Origin: Roseiflexus sp034432635
Lineage (GTDB): Bacteria; Chloroflexota; Chloroflexia; Chloroflexales; Roseiflexaceae
Direction: 5' to 3'
Assembly (NCBI GenBank): GCA_034432635.1
Contig: DAOUBK010000029.1
Span: 22,218 to 86,217, forward strand
DNA: 64,000 nucleotides
Shown: positions 26,323-35,039 of the stretch, in pieces
How the letters are laid out: every line of letters starts with the position of its first letter
Numbering within the stretch: position 1 is the stretch's first letter
Made by a program: the position numbers and the translations under genes
Notes under the pieces: model-generated
What the model was told of the DNA's origin: nothing
Database searches by the model: none
The model's input: only the letters and a program-made list of their open reading frames with translations

Positions 26323-27990
26323 ATGGCGGTGACCACTCCGGCGGCATCTGCGGGGATTGCCGCTACTGCAACCCGCTGGCGAGAGCGTCTGTTCGTCGCG
26401 CTGGTCGGCATCCTGGCGCTGACGCTCAGTTCACTCCCGGTACTTGCAGGATACCTGTTCGCAACCCCTGACCGGCAGTTTGTCGGTATTGTGTACAACA
26501 TACCAGATCATGCCCAGTACTTCGCCTGGATGCGCGATCTGGCGCGCGCGCCGCTGGCACCGAATCGCCTGACGCCCGAACCGAATGCACCAGCGTTCTT
26601 CAACCTGCTCTGGTGGACGGTTGGGCGGATCGGGGTGCTGACCGGTCTGGAGTACGCGGCGCTCTGGGCAGGGCTGCGGATCGTGGCGGCGGTGGCAGTG
26701 CTGGCAGCCGGGTACGCCTTTCTGAACCTGGCCGTGACCGATGTGCATCAGCGGCGTGTGGCGTATCTGCTCTTTGTGTTCGGCAGCGGTCTGGGGTTCC
26801 TCTGGGTGATAGTCAAGTATGTGTATCGTCTGCCAGATGCGCCGTTTCCGTTCAACATCTATACTGCTGAAGCCAATACGTTCTGGATTCTGACGGCGTT
26901 TCCCCATTTTGGTATGGCGCTGGCGCTGATCGTGGCAATGATGGCGCTGCTGCTCCAGGCGCTACGCACCGGTCGCTACCGCTATGCGATTGGGTGCGGT
27001 GTTCTGGGAGCGATCCTGGGGTTGCAGCACGCCTATGACCTGATCACGATCTATGCGGTAATGGGCGCGTTTGGCGTGCTCGTATGGATGCGCGACCGGC
27101 GTTTTCCAGTATTTCTGTTTCGTTGCGGGATGATCATCTTTGCGCTCTCGGCGCCGGCTGCGGCATACCTTGCGGCGCTGGTGCTGCTCGACCCGACGTG
27201 GGGCAAGAAGTTGAGTCAGTTCGACAACGCTGGCGCCTGGACGCCGCCGCCCTGGGAGCTGCCCATCCTGCTGGGTGTTCCGTTTCTGCTGGCACTGAGC
27301 AACGTTCGACCTCGTGCATTGCAGAGCCGGAATGACGCCGAACTCTTGGTTATCGTCTGGTTTCTGCTCCATTTCGTTCTGGCATACCTGCCGGTCAAGT
27401 TTCAGATCCATCTGCTCCTCGGCTGGCAGATGCCGATAGCGGTGCTTGCATCTGCGGCGGTCATCACCCGCATCGTACCCTGGCTGCAACGCCGCCAACC
27501 GGCACTGCTGCGACCGATGCTTGCGCTTCTCGCAGCGCTGGCTGTGGCAACGAATGTGTATCTCGTTGCGTGGCGGTTTGTCGATTTTCGTCGTCTCGAA
27601 GCGCCATACTACCTGACCCACGGCGAGGTGGAGGCGCTCGCATGGCTGGAAGCGCACACCACTGCCGATGACGTGGTACTGGCGGATCTTGAGTATGGGC
27701 AGCATGTGCCGGTGCGCACCGATGCGCGCGCATTCCTGGCGCACTGGGCAGGCACGCTCGATTTCCACAGAAAACGGGCGATGGTACGCGACGTGTTCGA
27801 TCCCGCCGTCCCCGATGCGCGGCGGCAGGAGATCCTGGCAGGGTACCGGGTGACCTATCTTGTCGTTCGTGAGCGGGATGGCGCCGATGAGGCGCTGGCT
27901 GCGGCGGTCGGACGTTACCTGACGCTTGCCTTCTCTTCGGGCGATACAACGGTCTATCGCGTGACAGCAATGCATGTACCGAATGGGTGA
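26323..27990 (+). CDS. Polytopic GT-C-like membrane protein
   Basis: A 555-residue protein with about ten to twelve hydrophobic segments. The first periplasmic loop has YNIPDHAQYFAWMRDLARAP, an Asp/His-containing loop in the place of the GT-C catalytic acid. The C-terminal ~120 residues form a soluble domain (VEALAWLEAHTTADDVVLAD) like that closing dolichyl-phosphate-mannose-using transferases. It probably transfers a sugar from a polyprenyl-phosphate carrier outside the cytoplasm. No family name can be given with certainty. ATG 26323 was chosen over an upstream in-frame start at 26305. Its stop is 4 bp before the next start, and two further GT-C-like genes follow. Confidence 0.65.
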   Translation: MAVTTPAASAGIAATATRWRERLFVALVGILALTLSSLPVLAGYLFATPDRQFVGIVYNIPDHAQYFAWMRDLARAPLAPNRLTPEPNAPAFFNLLWWTVGRIGVLTGLEYAALWAGLRIVAAVAVLAAGYAFLNLAVTDVHQRRVAYLLFVFGSGLGFLWVIVKYVYRLPDAPFPFNIYTAEANTFWILTAFPHFGMALALIVAMMALLLQALRTGRYRYAIGCGVLGAILGLQHAYDLITIYAVMGAFGVLVWMRDRRFPVFLFRCGMIIFALSAPAAAYLAALVLLDPTWGKKLSQFDNAGAWTPPPWELPILLGVPFLLALSNVRPRALQSRNDAELLVIVWFLLHFVLAYLPVKFQIHLLLGWQMPIAVLASAAVITRIVPWLQRRQPALLRPMLALLAALAVATNVYLVAWRFVDFRRLEAPYYLTHGEVEALAWLEAHTTADDVVLADLEYGQHVPVRTDARAFLAHWAGTLDFHRKRAMVRDVFDPAVPDARRQEILAGYRVTYLVVRERDGADEALAAAVGRYLTLAFSSGDTTVYRVTAMHVPNG

Positions 27991-27994
27991 CCTC

Positions 27995-29503
27995 ATGATC
28001 AGAGTTGTCCACCGCTTCCGTGTCGAAATCCTGCTCTTCCTCATGTTGCTGGCATGCTACGCCTACTTCCCGCCGCGCTGGGCGGATTGGAACCAGAACT
28101 CGCGGCTGAACCTGACGCTGGCGATTGTCGATGACCGGTCGTTCCAGATCGACCGGTTCGTTGCCAACACCGGCGACTATGCGAAGTATAACGGGCACTA
28201 CTACAGTGACAAAGCGCCCGGTACGTCGTTTCTTGCGGTACCAGTGTACACTGCTGTTCGCCCGGTTTTGCAGACGGCGCCGGTTCAGCGTTTCATCGAA
28301 CGCCTCGGTTCGTCGGCGGCGTTTGGGGAAACGCTGCGTCGCGATGGCAGCGGACTGGCGGCGGAGAAAGTCTATTTCGCGCTGGTATTGATGATCGTGT
28401 CATTTGCAACGGTTGCGCTGCCGGCTGCCCTGCTGGGCGTTGTCCTGTACTGTTTCCTCGAACTGTTCGATCTGGGAATGGGCTGGCGCGCAACCATAAC
28501 GCTGATCTATGGTCTGGCGACACCGGCGTTCCCTTACTCTAATGCGTTCATGGGGCATCAGCAGGTTGCCGCGCTGCTCTTCGGTGCATTCTGGCTGGTC
28601 TTCCTCATCGGGCAACGTCGTCTGTCGCCGCGCTGGATGCTGGCTGTTGGCGTATTGCTCGGCTGGACGCTGATCACCGAATATCCGGCAGCGCTGATCG
28701 TTGCCGGCATCGGGGTGTATGCGCTCATCGTGATCCCCGATAGACGCTGGATTGCAGGTGCGGCACTGGCGAGCATCCCGCCACTTGCGCTTATGATGGC
28801 GTATAACTACGCAATTTTCGGCACTGTGTTGCCTGTCGGCTACAAATACTCGGAGTTGTGGCAGGCTGAGCATCAGTCGGGGTTTATGAGCCTGGCAGGA
28901 CCGAACCGTGAAGCGTTGTGGGGCATTACCTTTGGTGTCCATCGCGGCCTGTTCTGGCTGGCGCCGGTGTTGCTGACCGGAGTGGCGGGATTTGTCGCCT
29001 GGTGGCGCACCGGAACCTACCGTCGTGAACTGGCGCTCTGTGTCTGGGCGGTGGTCAGTTTCCTGCTGTTCAACGGATCGTCGGTGATGTGGAGCGGTGG
29101 TTTTGGCATCGGTCCACGCTACCTTGTGCCGATGTTGCCATTTCTGGCATTCGGTATGGGCGCATTCCTTGCAACGTGGGGCGCGCGCTGGCAGGCACGG
29201 TTGGCGCTGGTTATCACGGGTGGCTGGTCATTCCTGAATGTGTGGGCGCAAACGATCGGCGGGCAGAGTTTTCCGCAGTATCAGCCGAATCCGCTACTGG
29301 ATTATTCGTTGCCGGAACTTGCCGCCGGTAATGTGGCGCGCAACCTGGGCATGGCACTCAACCTCGGCGGATGGTCGAGTGTGTTGCCGCTAGCGCTGTT
29401 GCTGGCAGTAAGCATGACCATGCTCTTTTTTGCGATCCGTGGCTCTGGCGTGACGGAACGTGTCGATCAACCGGTTGTAAGAGCGCGGAGAATTGCAGGT
29501 TGA
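27995..29503 (+). CDS. Polytopic GT-C-like glycosyltransferase (ArnT/PMT-like)
   Basis: A 502-residue membrane protein with about ten hydrophobic segments. After the first segment comes a periplasmic loop with DWNQNSRLNLTLAIVDDRSF and YYSDKAPGTSFLAVPVY, a pattern found in bacterial membrane mannosyltransferase-like proteins (substrate-binding loop with SDKAPG). It probably glycosylates a surface lipid, protein or glycan from a polyprenyl-phosphate sugar. ATG 27995 is the first start after the preceding stop; in-frame ATGs at 27974 and 27983 overlap that gene. The gene is followed by an imperfect direct repeat pair rather than a clear terminator. Confidence 0.7.
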   Translation: MIRVVHRFRVEILLFLMLLACYAYFPPRWADWNQNSRLNLTLAIVDDRSFQIDRFVANTGDYAKYNGHYYSDKAPGTSFLAVPVYTAVRPVLQTAPVQRFIERLGSSAAFGETLRRDGSGLAAEKVYFALVLMIVSFATVALPAALLGVVLYCFLELFDLGMGWRATITLIYGLATPAFPYSNAFMGHQQVAALLFGAFWLVFLIGQRRLSPRWMLAVGVLLGWTLITEYPAALIVAGIGVYALIVIPDRRWIAGAALASIPPLALMMAYNYAIFGTVLPVGYKYSELWQAEHQSGFMSLAGPNREALWGITFGVHRGLFWLAPVLLTGVAGFVAWWRTGTYRRELALCVWAVVSFLLFNGSSVMWSGGFGIGPRYLVPMLPFLAFGMGAFLATWGARWQARLALVITGGWSFLNVWAQTIGGQSFPQYQPNPLLDYSLPELAAGNVARNLGMALNLGGWSSVLPLALLLAVSMTMLFFAIRGSGVTERVDQPVVRARRIAG

Positions 29504-29553
29504 AGGTGTGTCGGAACGTAGAAAACTGTTCATCTCTCCTGGAAACTCTCCTG

Positions 29554-29664
29554 AGAGAAGTCCTGTCACAGGAACGGCAAGGGGATGAAACGTTCAGCGC
29601 GTTGGTGCGCATCCCGATCGACAGCAGAGACGTCCTGTCACACGAACGGCAAGGGGACGAGACG
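29554..29664. repeat. Two-copy 39-bp direct repeat, CRISPR-like
   Basis: Two copies (29554-29592 and 29626-29664) differ at four of 39 positions and are separated by 33 bp (period 72). The core reads GTCCTGTCACAGGAACGGCA then AGGGGATGAAACG, and contains an internal CCTGT/ACAGG inverted repeat in copy 1. Repeat length, spacer length and the GATGAAAC-like end resemble a CRISPR repeat-spacer-repeat unit whose last repeat has decayed. No cas gene is present, so it may equally be a dispersed repeat. Confidence 0.5.
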
Positions 29665-29700
29665 GCGCATATCTGACAGCCCATGAGGAGCACAGACGCA

Positions 29701-31260
29701 ATGATCCATCCAGAAGCGCATCGTATGCCTCATCTTCGGACGACGACAGCGACCGGATCGGTGTACCGGATCATTATGAGTATACTGTTCGCAGCGGCGG
29801 CATTGCTGGCAACGATAAATCTGCCCTATGCGCCGCGCACCTGGTTCGATGAAGGGTCGCACCTGCACGTACCTGAGACGCTGGTCCGGTACGGGAAGTA
29901 TGCCGATATCAGCGCCACTCCTGATGGCGGCGTCGAGTTTCGCTACCACGGTCCCACAATCGGCATCGGTCCGACGATTATGCTACCGGTAGCAGCAGTC
30001 TACCAGGCGTTTGGCATCGGTCTGACGCAGGCGCGCATCGTCATCGTGATCTATTTTGCGCTGGCGATTGTTGCCGGGTACGTGCTTGCACAGCGCCTCT
30101 ACGGCGGATGGCCCGCGCTCATCGCGCTGGCATTGCTGCTGGCGTCGCGCACGGTCAACTACGAAGGTTTGATCGAGTACGGTCGGCAGGTGCTTGGTGA
30201 AGTGCCGGGGGTTGCATTCGTTTTTCTGGGAATGCTGGCATGGCTGGCTGCGCTGAAAACGGCGACAGAGCCTTCGATGCGGCGGGCGCATCTGATCTGG
30301 AGCGTTCTGGCGGGGTTGGGGTTCGGGATGGCGCTGGTCACGAAGAATCAGTTTGTGCTGATCGTGCCACTGGCGCTCCTGTTGACAGCGTTGCTCGACT
30401 GGTGCTACTATCGGGCTGGCAGTTGGGTGCAGCGTCTGGTTCCACTCATCGTTTCGGTTGCGTGCTTCAGCGCCTGGACGCTGGCACAGTTTGCGCTGCT
30501 GGGTCCCGGAACCTTCTTCGAGAACATACAGCAGACGCGGCAGGCAGCGGGGGGCGCGATCTTCGTCTTTAACCTCCGATCGACGCTGCGCGCCGGATAT
30601 TACCTGTTGCGCCCGGATCTGTACGGCGGCTTGATCATTCCGGCGCTGGTATATACCATCTGGCGCGCGCGCAGCCGCACCGTGCAGGGGTTGTGCGATG
30701 CACTGCTGGCGCTGTTAATCGGTCTGTGGCTGGCATGGTTCGTTGGCGCTTCGCTCGGATGGCCGCGCTATGCTTTTCCGGCGGTGGCCCTGAGTGCACT
30801 CACTGTCGCGCGCCTGGCAGTCGACACGGTGGTCTGGCTGCGACGTCTGCTGCCGGTTGCGGCAACAATTGCGGTTGTCTACCTCATTGCAATCATTGCG
30901 TTGCCGCTCGCTCTGACTGGGCGCGTCGTGTTCACTCCCGACGACAGCGCACAGCGATTTGCGGCATATCTGAATGCTACCGTACCGGAAACGGCAATCG
31001 TCGCAACGTGGGAGCCGGAACTCGGCGTGCTGACCGACCACAACTACCTCTACCCGCCGCAACCGACGCTCGATCAGGCGGTGCGCTTCACCTGGCTGGG
31101 CGGGGCGCCGGTGCAGTACGACTGGTATACGGATCACCCGGCGTATGTGGTCGTTGGTCCGTTTGGGGCATACACGCGCGTGTATGACACTCCCGATCTG
31201 GCACGCCAGTACATTCAGGTGGCGCAGATCGGACCGTATGTGCTGTTCATGCATCGTTAG
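29701..31260 (+). CDS. Polytopic GT-C/PMT-like glycosyltransferase
   Basis: A 519-residue protein with roughly eleven hydrophobic segments. The loop after helix 1 reads APRTWFDEGSHLHVPETLVR, with the acidic DE of GT39/PMT-2-like enzymes in the catalytic position, and YGPTIGIGPT-like residues follow. The last ~100 residues are soluble and include ATWEPELGVLTDHNYLYPPQ. It likely uses a polyprenyl-phosphate sugar to modify an exported acceptor. ATG 29701 was preferred over ATG 29683 because AGGAG (29686-29690) then lies 10 nt upstream. It is the third consecutive gene of this general type. Confidence 0.7.
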   Translation: MIHPEAHRMPHLRTTTATGSVYRIIMSILFAAAALLATINLPYAPRTWFDEGSHLHVPETLVRYGKYADISATPDGGVEFRYHGPTIGIGPTIMLPVAAVYQAFGIGLTQARIVIVIYFALAIVAGYVLAQRLYGGWPALIALALLLASRTVNYEGLIEYGRQVLGEVPGVAFVFLGMLAWLAALKTATEPSMRRAHLIWSVLAGLGFGMALVTKNQFVLIVPLALLLTALLDWCYYRAGSWVQRLVPLIVSVACFSAWTLAQFALLGPGTFFENIQQTRQAAGGAIFVFNLRSTLRAGYYLLRPDLYGGLIIPALVYTIWRARSRTVQGLCDALLALLIGLWLAWFVGASLGWPRYAFPAVALSALTVARLAVDTVVWLRRLLPVAATIAVVYLIAIIALPLALTGRVVFTPDDSAQRFAAYLNATVPETAIVATWEPELGVLTDHNYLYPPQPTLDQAVRFTWLGGAPVQYDWYTDHPAYVVVGPFGAYTRVYDTPDLARQYIQVAQIGPYVLFMHR

Positions 31261-31312
31261 CCCAGTTTACGGTGTGTATCGAACAGTGGTTCATCAGTTC
31301 CATTGCGTTGCA

Positions 31313-31338
31313 GAAAAGTGTCCAGAAGTGACATTTTC
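31313..31338 (+). terminator. Weak stem-loop after the GT-C-like gene
   Basis: GAAAAGTGTC (31313-31322) pairs with GACATTTTC (31330-31338) with one bulged G. The right arm itself holds the T-run. It lies 53 bp after the stop and could be a terminator. Confidence 0.3.
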
Positions 31339-31436
31339 GCTCGCCTGGCGGGGATGTTGTAGAGCATTTTTGCATATCAGGAAATGGTGCAGAGTTCGCA
31401 CGGATGATTCACTATGATCGCTGCGAGAGCGCAAGG

Positions 31437-32276
31437 ATGCGTCGGCTTGCATCCGTATGGACGCTTCTGCTGATTCTGTTGCTGATCTCGTGTGTGCTGT
31501 CGGTCGTGGATCACGGCGCACAACCAGCGCCGCTTCTCGCCGATGCGCTGCCGACGCCACGACTGGAGGGCATTGCAGCGGAACGTCGCGAGGTGCGTTT
31601 CGTCAGCGGTGACGTGGAACTGGCCGGCGAACTCGATCTTCCGGTGGGTTCTGGTCCGCACCCGCTGGTCTTCATCATTCATCACTCCGGTCCCGTTCCC
31701 CGCGACGCATACGGATACCTGACCGAGGTTCTGCTGCGTGCCGGATACGCCGTCTTCCGCTTCGACAAACGTGGAACCGGCGCGAGCGGCGGGGTATACG
31801 GGTGCTGCGAAAGTGACGATGCGCTGGCAGCCTATCGTGCAGCCGTGGCACAGGACGGGATTGACCGCTGTCGCGTCTTCATTGTGGCGCAGAGCATTGG
31901 AACGCAATATCTGGCTGAGCAGTATCAGGCATACGTTCAGGTGCAACGTCCACGTGGCGTTGCACTGCTCTCGAATCTGCTGCGCGCCGACGATATTGTG
32001 CGCATCGATGCGCCGCTCATTGTGATCGTTGCCGATAGTGAACCAGAGTTGAACGCCATCGGTGCTGAAGCCGTGGCAGCGCACAACGCGTGCTATGCAT
32101 CGGGTTCGAAACTGTACATTGCCGAAGGCGCCGAACACACCCTCTTCGATATCCGCAGCGGACCGATCGACTGGAACGACCCGGCATGGGTCGACCGTTA
32201 TCATCGGGGAGCAATGCAGGCGCTTGTGCAGCAACTTGATGCGTGGCAGCGCTTGCTCCATCCCTGTCATCAATGA
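31437..32276 (+). CDS. Alpha/beta hydrolase, probable lipoprotein
   Basis: A 279-residue protein with an N-terminal signal and possible lipobox LISC (Cys19). The hydrolase core has FIIHHSGPVPRDAYGY (oxyanion-hole strand), FRFDKRGTGAS, the nucleophile elbow VAQSIGTQ (Ser in A-Q-S-I-G instead of the usual G-x-S-x-G), an Asp after strand 7 (VIVADSEPE) and a C-terminal His (EGAEHTLFD). The triad therefore looks complete. Relatives are esterases or peptidases of the S9/BAAT-like group; the substrate is unknown. ATG 31437 starts the signal peptide; an upstream ATG at 31404 would add 11 polar residues. Exported location suits acyl removal from a surface glycan or lipid. Confidence 0.72.
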   Translation: MRRLASVWTLLLILLLISCVLSVVDHGAQPAPLLADALPTPRLEGIAAERREVRFVSGDVELAGELDLPVGSGPHPLVFIIHHSGPVPRDAYGYLTEVLLRAGYAVFRFDKRGTGASGGVYGCCESDDALAAYRAAVAQDGIDRCRVFIVAQSIGTQYLAEQYQAYVQVQRPRGVALLSNLLRADDIVRIDAPLIVIVADSEPELNAIGAEAVAAHNACYASGSKLYIAEGAEHTLFDIRSGPIDWNDPAWVDRYHRGAMQALVQQLDAWQRLLHPCHQ

Positions 32277-32370
32277 TTGTGAGCAGAGAGTTATTCAGCG
32301 CGACACATGGGGCAACCTGCCAGAGGTATGATGAGATCGAGTACTGTCATCGGTGTTAGGAGAGTCGCGT

Positions 32371-34467
32371 ATGTTGTTCCGATTACCGCCCTGGCGACGA
32401 AGATCACTGATTGCAGTCATTACTGCGCTGAGTGTGGTGTTCACACTGACTGCAACGGCAACCTCATGAATGATCAGCCCTGCGTCGCCGATCTCTGTTG
32501 CTGCAAGCAGCGTTCCGGTCTATCTTCCGATCATCTTGCGTGACAGTGCGATGCCGGGCACAGAATGGACTCAGCATGTCGCGAATGCGCAATGCACCAG
32601 TTATGTAACCAACGAGGTCCCCCCCTGGCGTCTCAAGTGGATCTAGAACGCTCTGGACGCGAGCGGTCGGGTGCGCAGCGATAAGATTCGCCTGCCACGC
32701 GGCATTCAGCCGGTCACCGGCGGCGGTCGTGTCTACGTGGCAGCCGGGAGTCGCGGAGTGTATGCACTCGATAATGCGACCGGCGCAGTGGTCTGGAACC
32801 GTAACCCGGGGGGCGCCATCAACTCCACGCCGGCATACGATCCGTCGACTGGCGCGCTGTTCGTGGTCTCGTCGAACGGCACGCTCTACAAACTCGAAGC
32901 TGCCGCCAGTACGACACTGGGGCAGTTTGCCAGCGGCGCTTCCTTCAGCCTCCCGCTGCTGCCTGCCGTGCTTTCCGATCGGGTGCTGTTCAGCATGGGT
33001 AATCGGGTCTATGCGACCGACGATCGCACAATGGTACATATGTGGAATTACGATGCCGGGTCGCCGGTACATACGCCGCCGTCGTACTCGGCGCGTCTGG
33101 ATCGGGTTATTGTGGCGAGTAGCGATCTGTATGTGCACGCCATCGATAACGCCACCGGAACGCGTATCTGGCGGGTGAAACCCACTCCGCTGTCACCGGG
33201 TGAACCGGGCGACAGTAATCCGAACGCGGAAGTATCCTATGGTTGGCCCTTCATCGCCGAGAAACATGGACTGGTGCTTATCAAACTGCGGCTCAACTGG
33301 CAAACCATGTGGATGTGGAGTCCCTGGCCCGCGACAAATGCTGCGATGTGCAGCAATCTGGAGGCGCGTCCGGATCAGCAGGCGCTGCATGTCTTGCGCC
33401 TGGATAATGGGCAACGCGCCTTCATCGTCAATGTGGGGCACGGCGGGTTTGGCGATGGCGGGTATATGCCGATGGGTCCGCAAGCAGTGATCAAACGATT
33501 TGCCAACGGTCAGGAAGTCGCTTATGTGGTAATACGCGGATCACCCTGTCTGATCGCGGCGTGTGATGGGCGCGGCGATTCGTTTTTGGCCGAAATGGTG
33601 CTGGACAATACCACCGTGTTGGGGTATCAGGCGGGGTATGTGCGCTACATACGCAACACTTTCTTTCCGACCGATGAACAGGCCAATCTATCGATGGCGG
33701 GGAGTCACCTGTTCGCTGCTCACTGGGAAGCCGGGATCGTTTATCGCATCGTGGATCGCTCGGCGGGCCGCGGATTGTCGGCGAGCGATCCGATCGTGAT
33801 CGAGAATCTGCCGCATATTGCAACATCGCAGGACGAGGATACGTGCGGAATGGGATTTCGATCCAGTCATTACTGCGGGAGTAGTCTGAAAAACACCCGT
33901 CTCTGGCCCAGTGGCTTCTACATCTACTGGAAACAGGACGCGGTGTATGACCAGTACTGGACGGAGTACGCGATCTGGACGGTCAGCGGGCGCAGCGTGT
34001 ACTTCCTGAGCACAGACGGTGCACTGGTTGCTCTGGAGCAGGGAAACCCGGCGAGTGTCGCGCTGTCCGGTGCAGGTGAAGCGGCATCGCAGCAGGCTGA
34101 TGGGGGGCAGGTGGACTATGGTTCGTACCTGCTGGAAGAGAATGAAACTCCTGAGTCTGGTGATGCCGGGGATGTGATCATTCCCTACACGGATGCGCGC
34201 GCGTATGCGGGGCAGTATGTCACGGTCGAAGGCACGATCTGGTACATCTTCAACAACGGCAAGGCGGTCTACCTCGGATTTACCAACCCGCACCAGGGGG
34301 CGTTCAAAGTACGCATCATGAAGGAAGCGTGGGGGAACTTTGCAGGCGAACCGGAGCACCTGTACACGCTGGAACAGCGCGTGCGCGTTACAGGTATCAT
34401 TGGGTGGTATCAGGGCGATCCGGTGATCTACGTTACGGAACCCGGTCAGATCGAGATCGTGCCATAG
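32371..34467 (+). pseudogene. PQQ-type beta-propeller protein with OB-fold tail, two in-frame stops
   Basis: One reading frame runs from ATG 32371 (AGGAGAG upstream) to 34467 but is interrupted by TGA at 32467-32469, right after a signal peptide (LIAVITALSVVFTLTATATS), and TAG at 32644-32646. The TAG replaces the Trp of the KWIW segment in the paralogue 24177-25940. Between and after the stops the frame is fully family-like: PVYLPIILRDS, EWTQHVANAQ, then propeller blades from RGIQPVTGGGRVYVA onward. The C-terminal ~110 residues add an OB-fold-like domain (YVTVEGTIWYIFNNGKAVYL; QRVRVTGIIGWYQGDPVIYV) absent from the paralogue. No frameshift is seen. An ATG directly follows the TGA. The sequence downstream of the TAG stays open for 607 codons, so decay is recent or a truncated product is still made from an internal start. 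Confidence 0.8.
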
Positions 34468-34502
34468 GAAACAGGGCGACTTTGCTACCCATATGCTGCT
34501 CT

Positions 34503-34537
34503 GCGGAGAATAGCGTTGCTATTCTCCGCTTTATTTT
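34503..34537 (+). terminator. Strong Rho-independent terminator
   Basis: GCGGAGAATAGC (34503-34514), loop GTT, and GCTATTCTCCGC (34518-34529) form a perfect 12-bp stem followed by TTTATTTT. It lies 36 bp after the propeller pseudogene and is the clearest intrinsic terminator in the window. Confidence 0.92.
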
Positions 34538-35039
34538 CATCGATGACGCTCCTGTCAAACAGCAGGATACATTCCTGGTAGGGCAACCGGGTCATTATTC
34601 GTGGGATGTTCTGACGTACTAGACCGGCGCATGTCCCTGTGCAGCTTGGGTGTGCGGCGTCTCGCCTGCATGCAGTAGTGTGAAGCATCACAGAGGTGAA
34701 AGCAGCGTGCCTGCGGCTGTTTTTGCAAGCAGGAGACCCACGCTCTATGGCGAACAGTGCAGATCGAGCACAAGCACCGGTCTATTGCGTGTCGTGTTCT
34801 GCCGGATGTGATGAGGACACAGACAGGCAGCGGGTGGAGGCAGGGTCGGGCAGTGTGTGGTCTGCGCCAGTTGCGTACAGACAGGTAATCCTGGTGTCGC
34901 AATCGGACGCGCCGTCCTTTGATACTCTGGAAATCCTGACTTTACAACACTCGGAAACCCTGAGTTCATCTTCTTTTCATATTGTTTCGCTACAGTATGC
35001 CTGCTCGCCTAAAGTATTCTATGGAGTAAGAGGGTCTGT
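34538..35039. other. Intergenic region with short imperfect repeats
   Basis: No gene is supported. Two imperfect ~17-bp repeats, CTGGAAATCCTGACTT and CTCGGAAACCCTGAGTT, lie near 34928-34967, and a similar GGTAATCCTG occurs at ~34884. They may be a dispersed repeat family. The segment just before 35040 is AT-rich and probably carries the promoter of the large secreted protein, but no clean -35/-10 pair was found. Confidence 0.4.

Noticed and set aside
26962..28044. 360-codon minus-strand open frame
   Set aside because: It is antisense to a GC-rich membrane protein gene, where high GC3 leaves long stop-free frames; the composition is Arg/Gln/His-rich.
29554..29664. A functional CRISPR array
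   Set aside because: Only two repeats, the second decayed, and no cas genes in the window; kept as a repeat and as a finding only.
32467..32469. TGA recoded as selenocysteine in the propeller gene
   Set aside because: It follows the signal peptide where no Cys or redox residue is expected, no SECIS-like hairpin was noticed, and a second stop (TAG) lies downstream.
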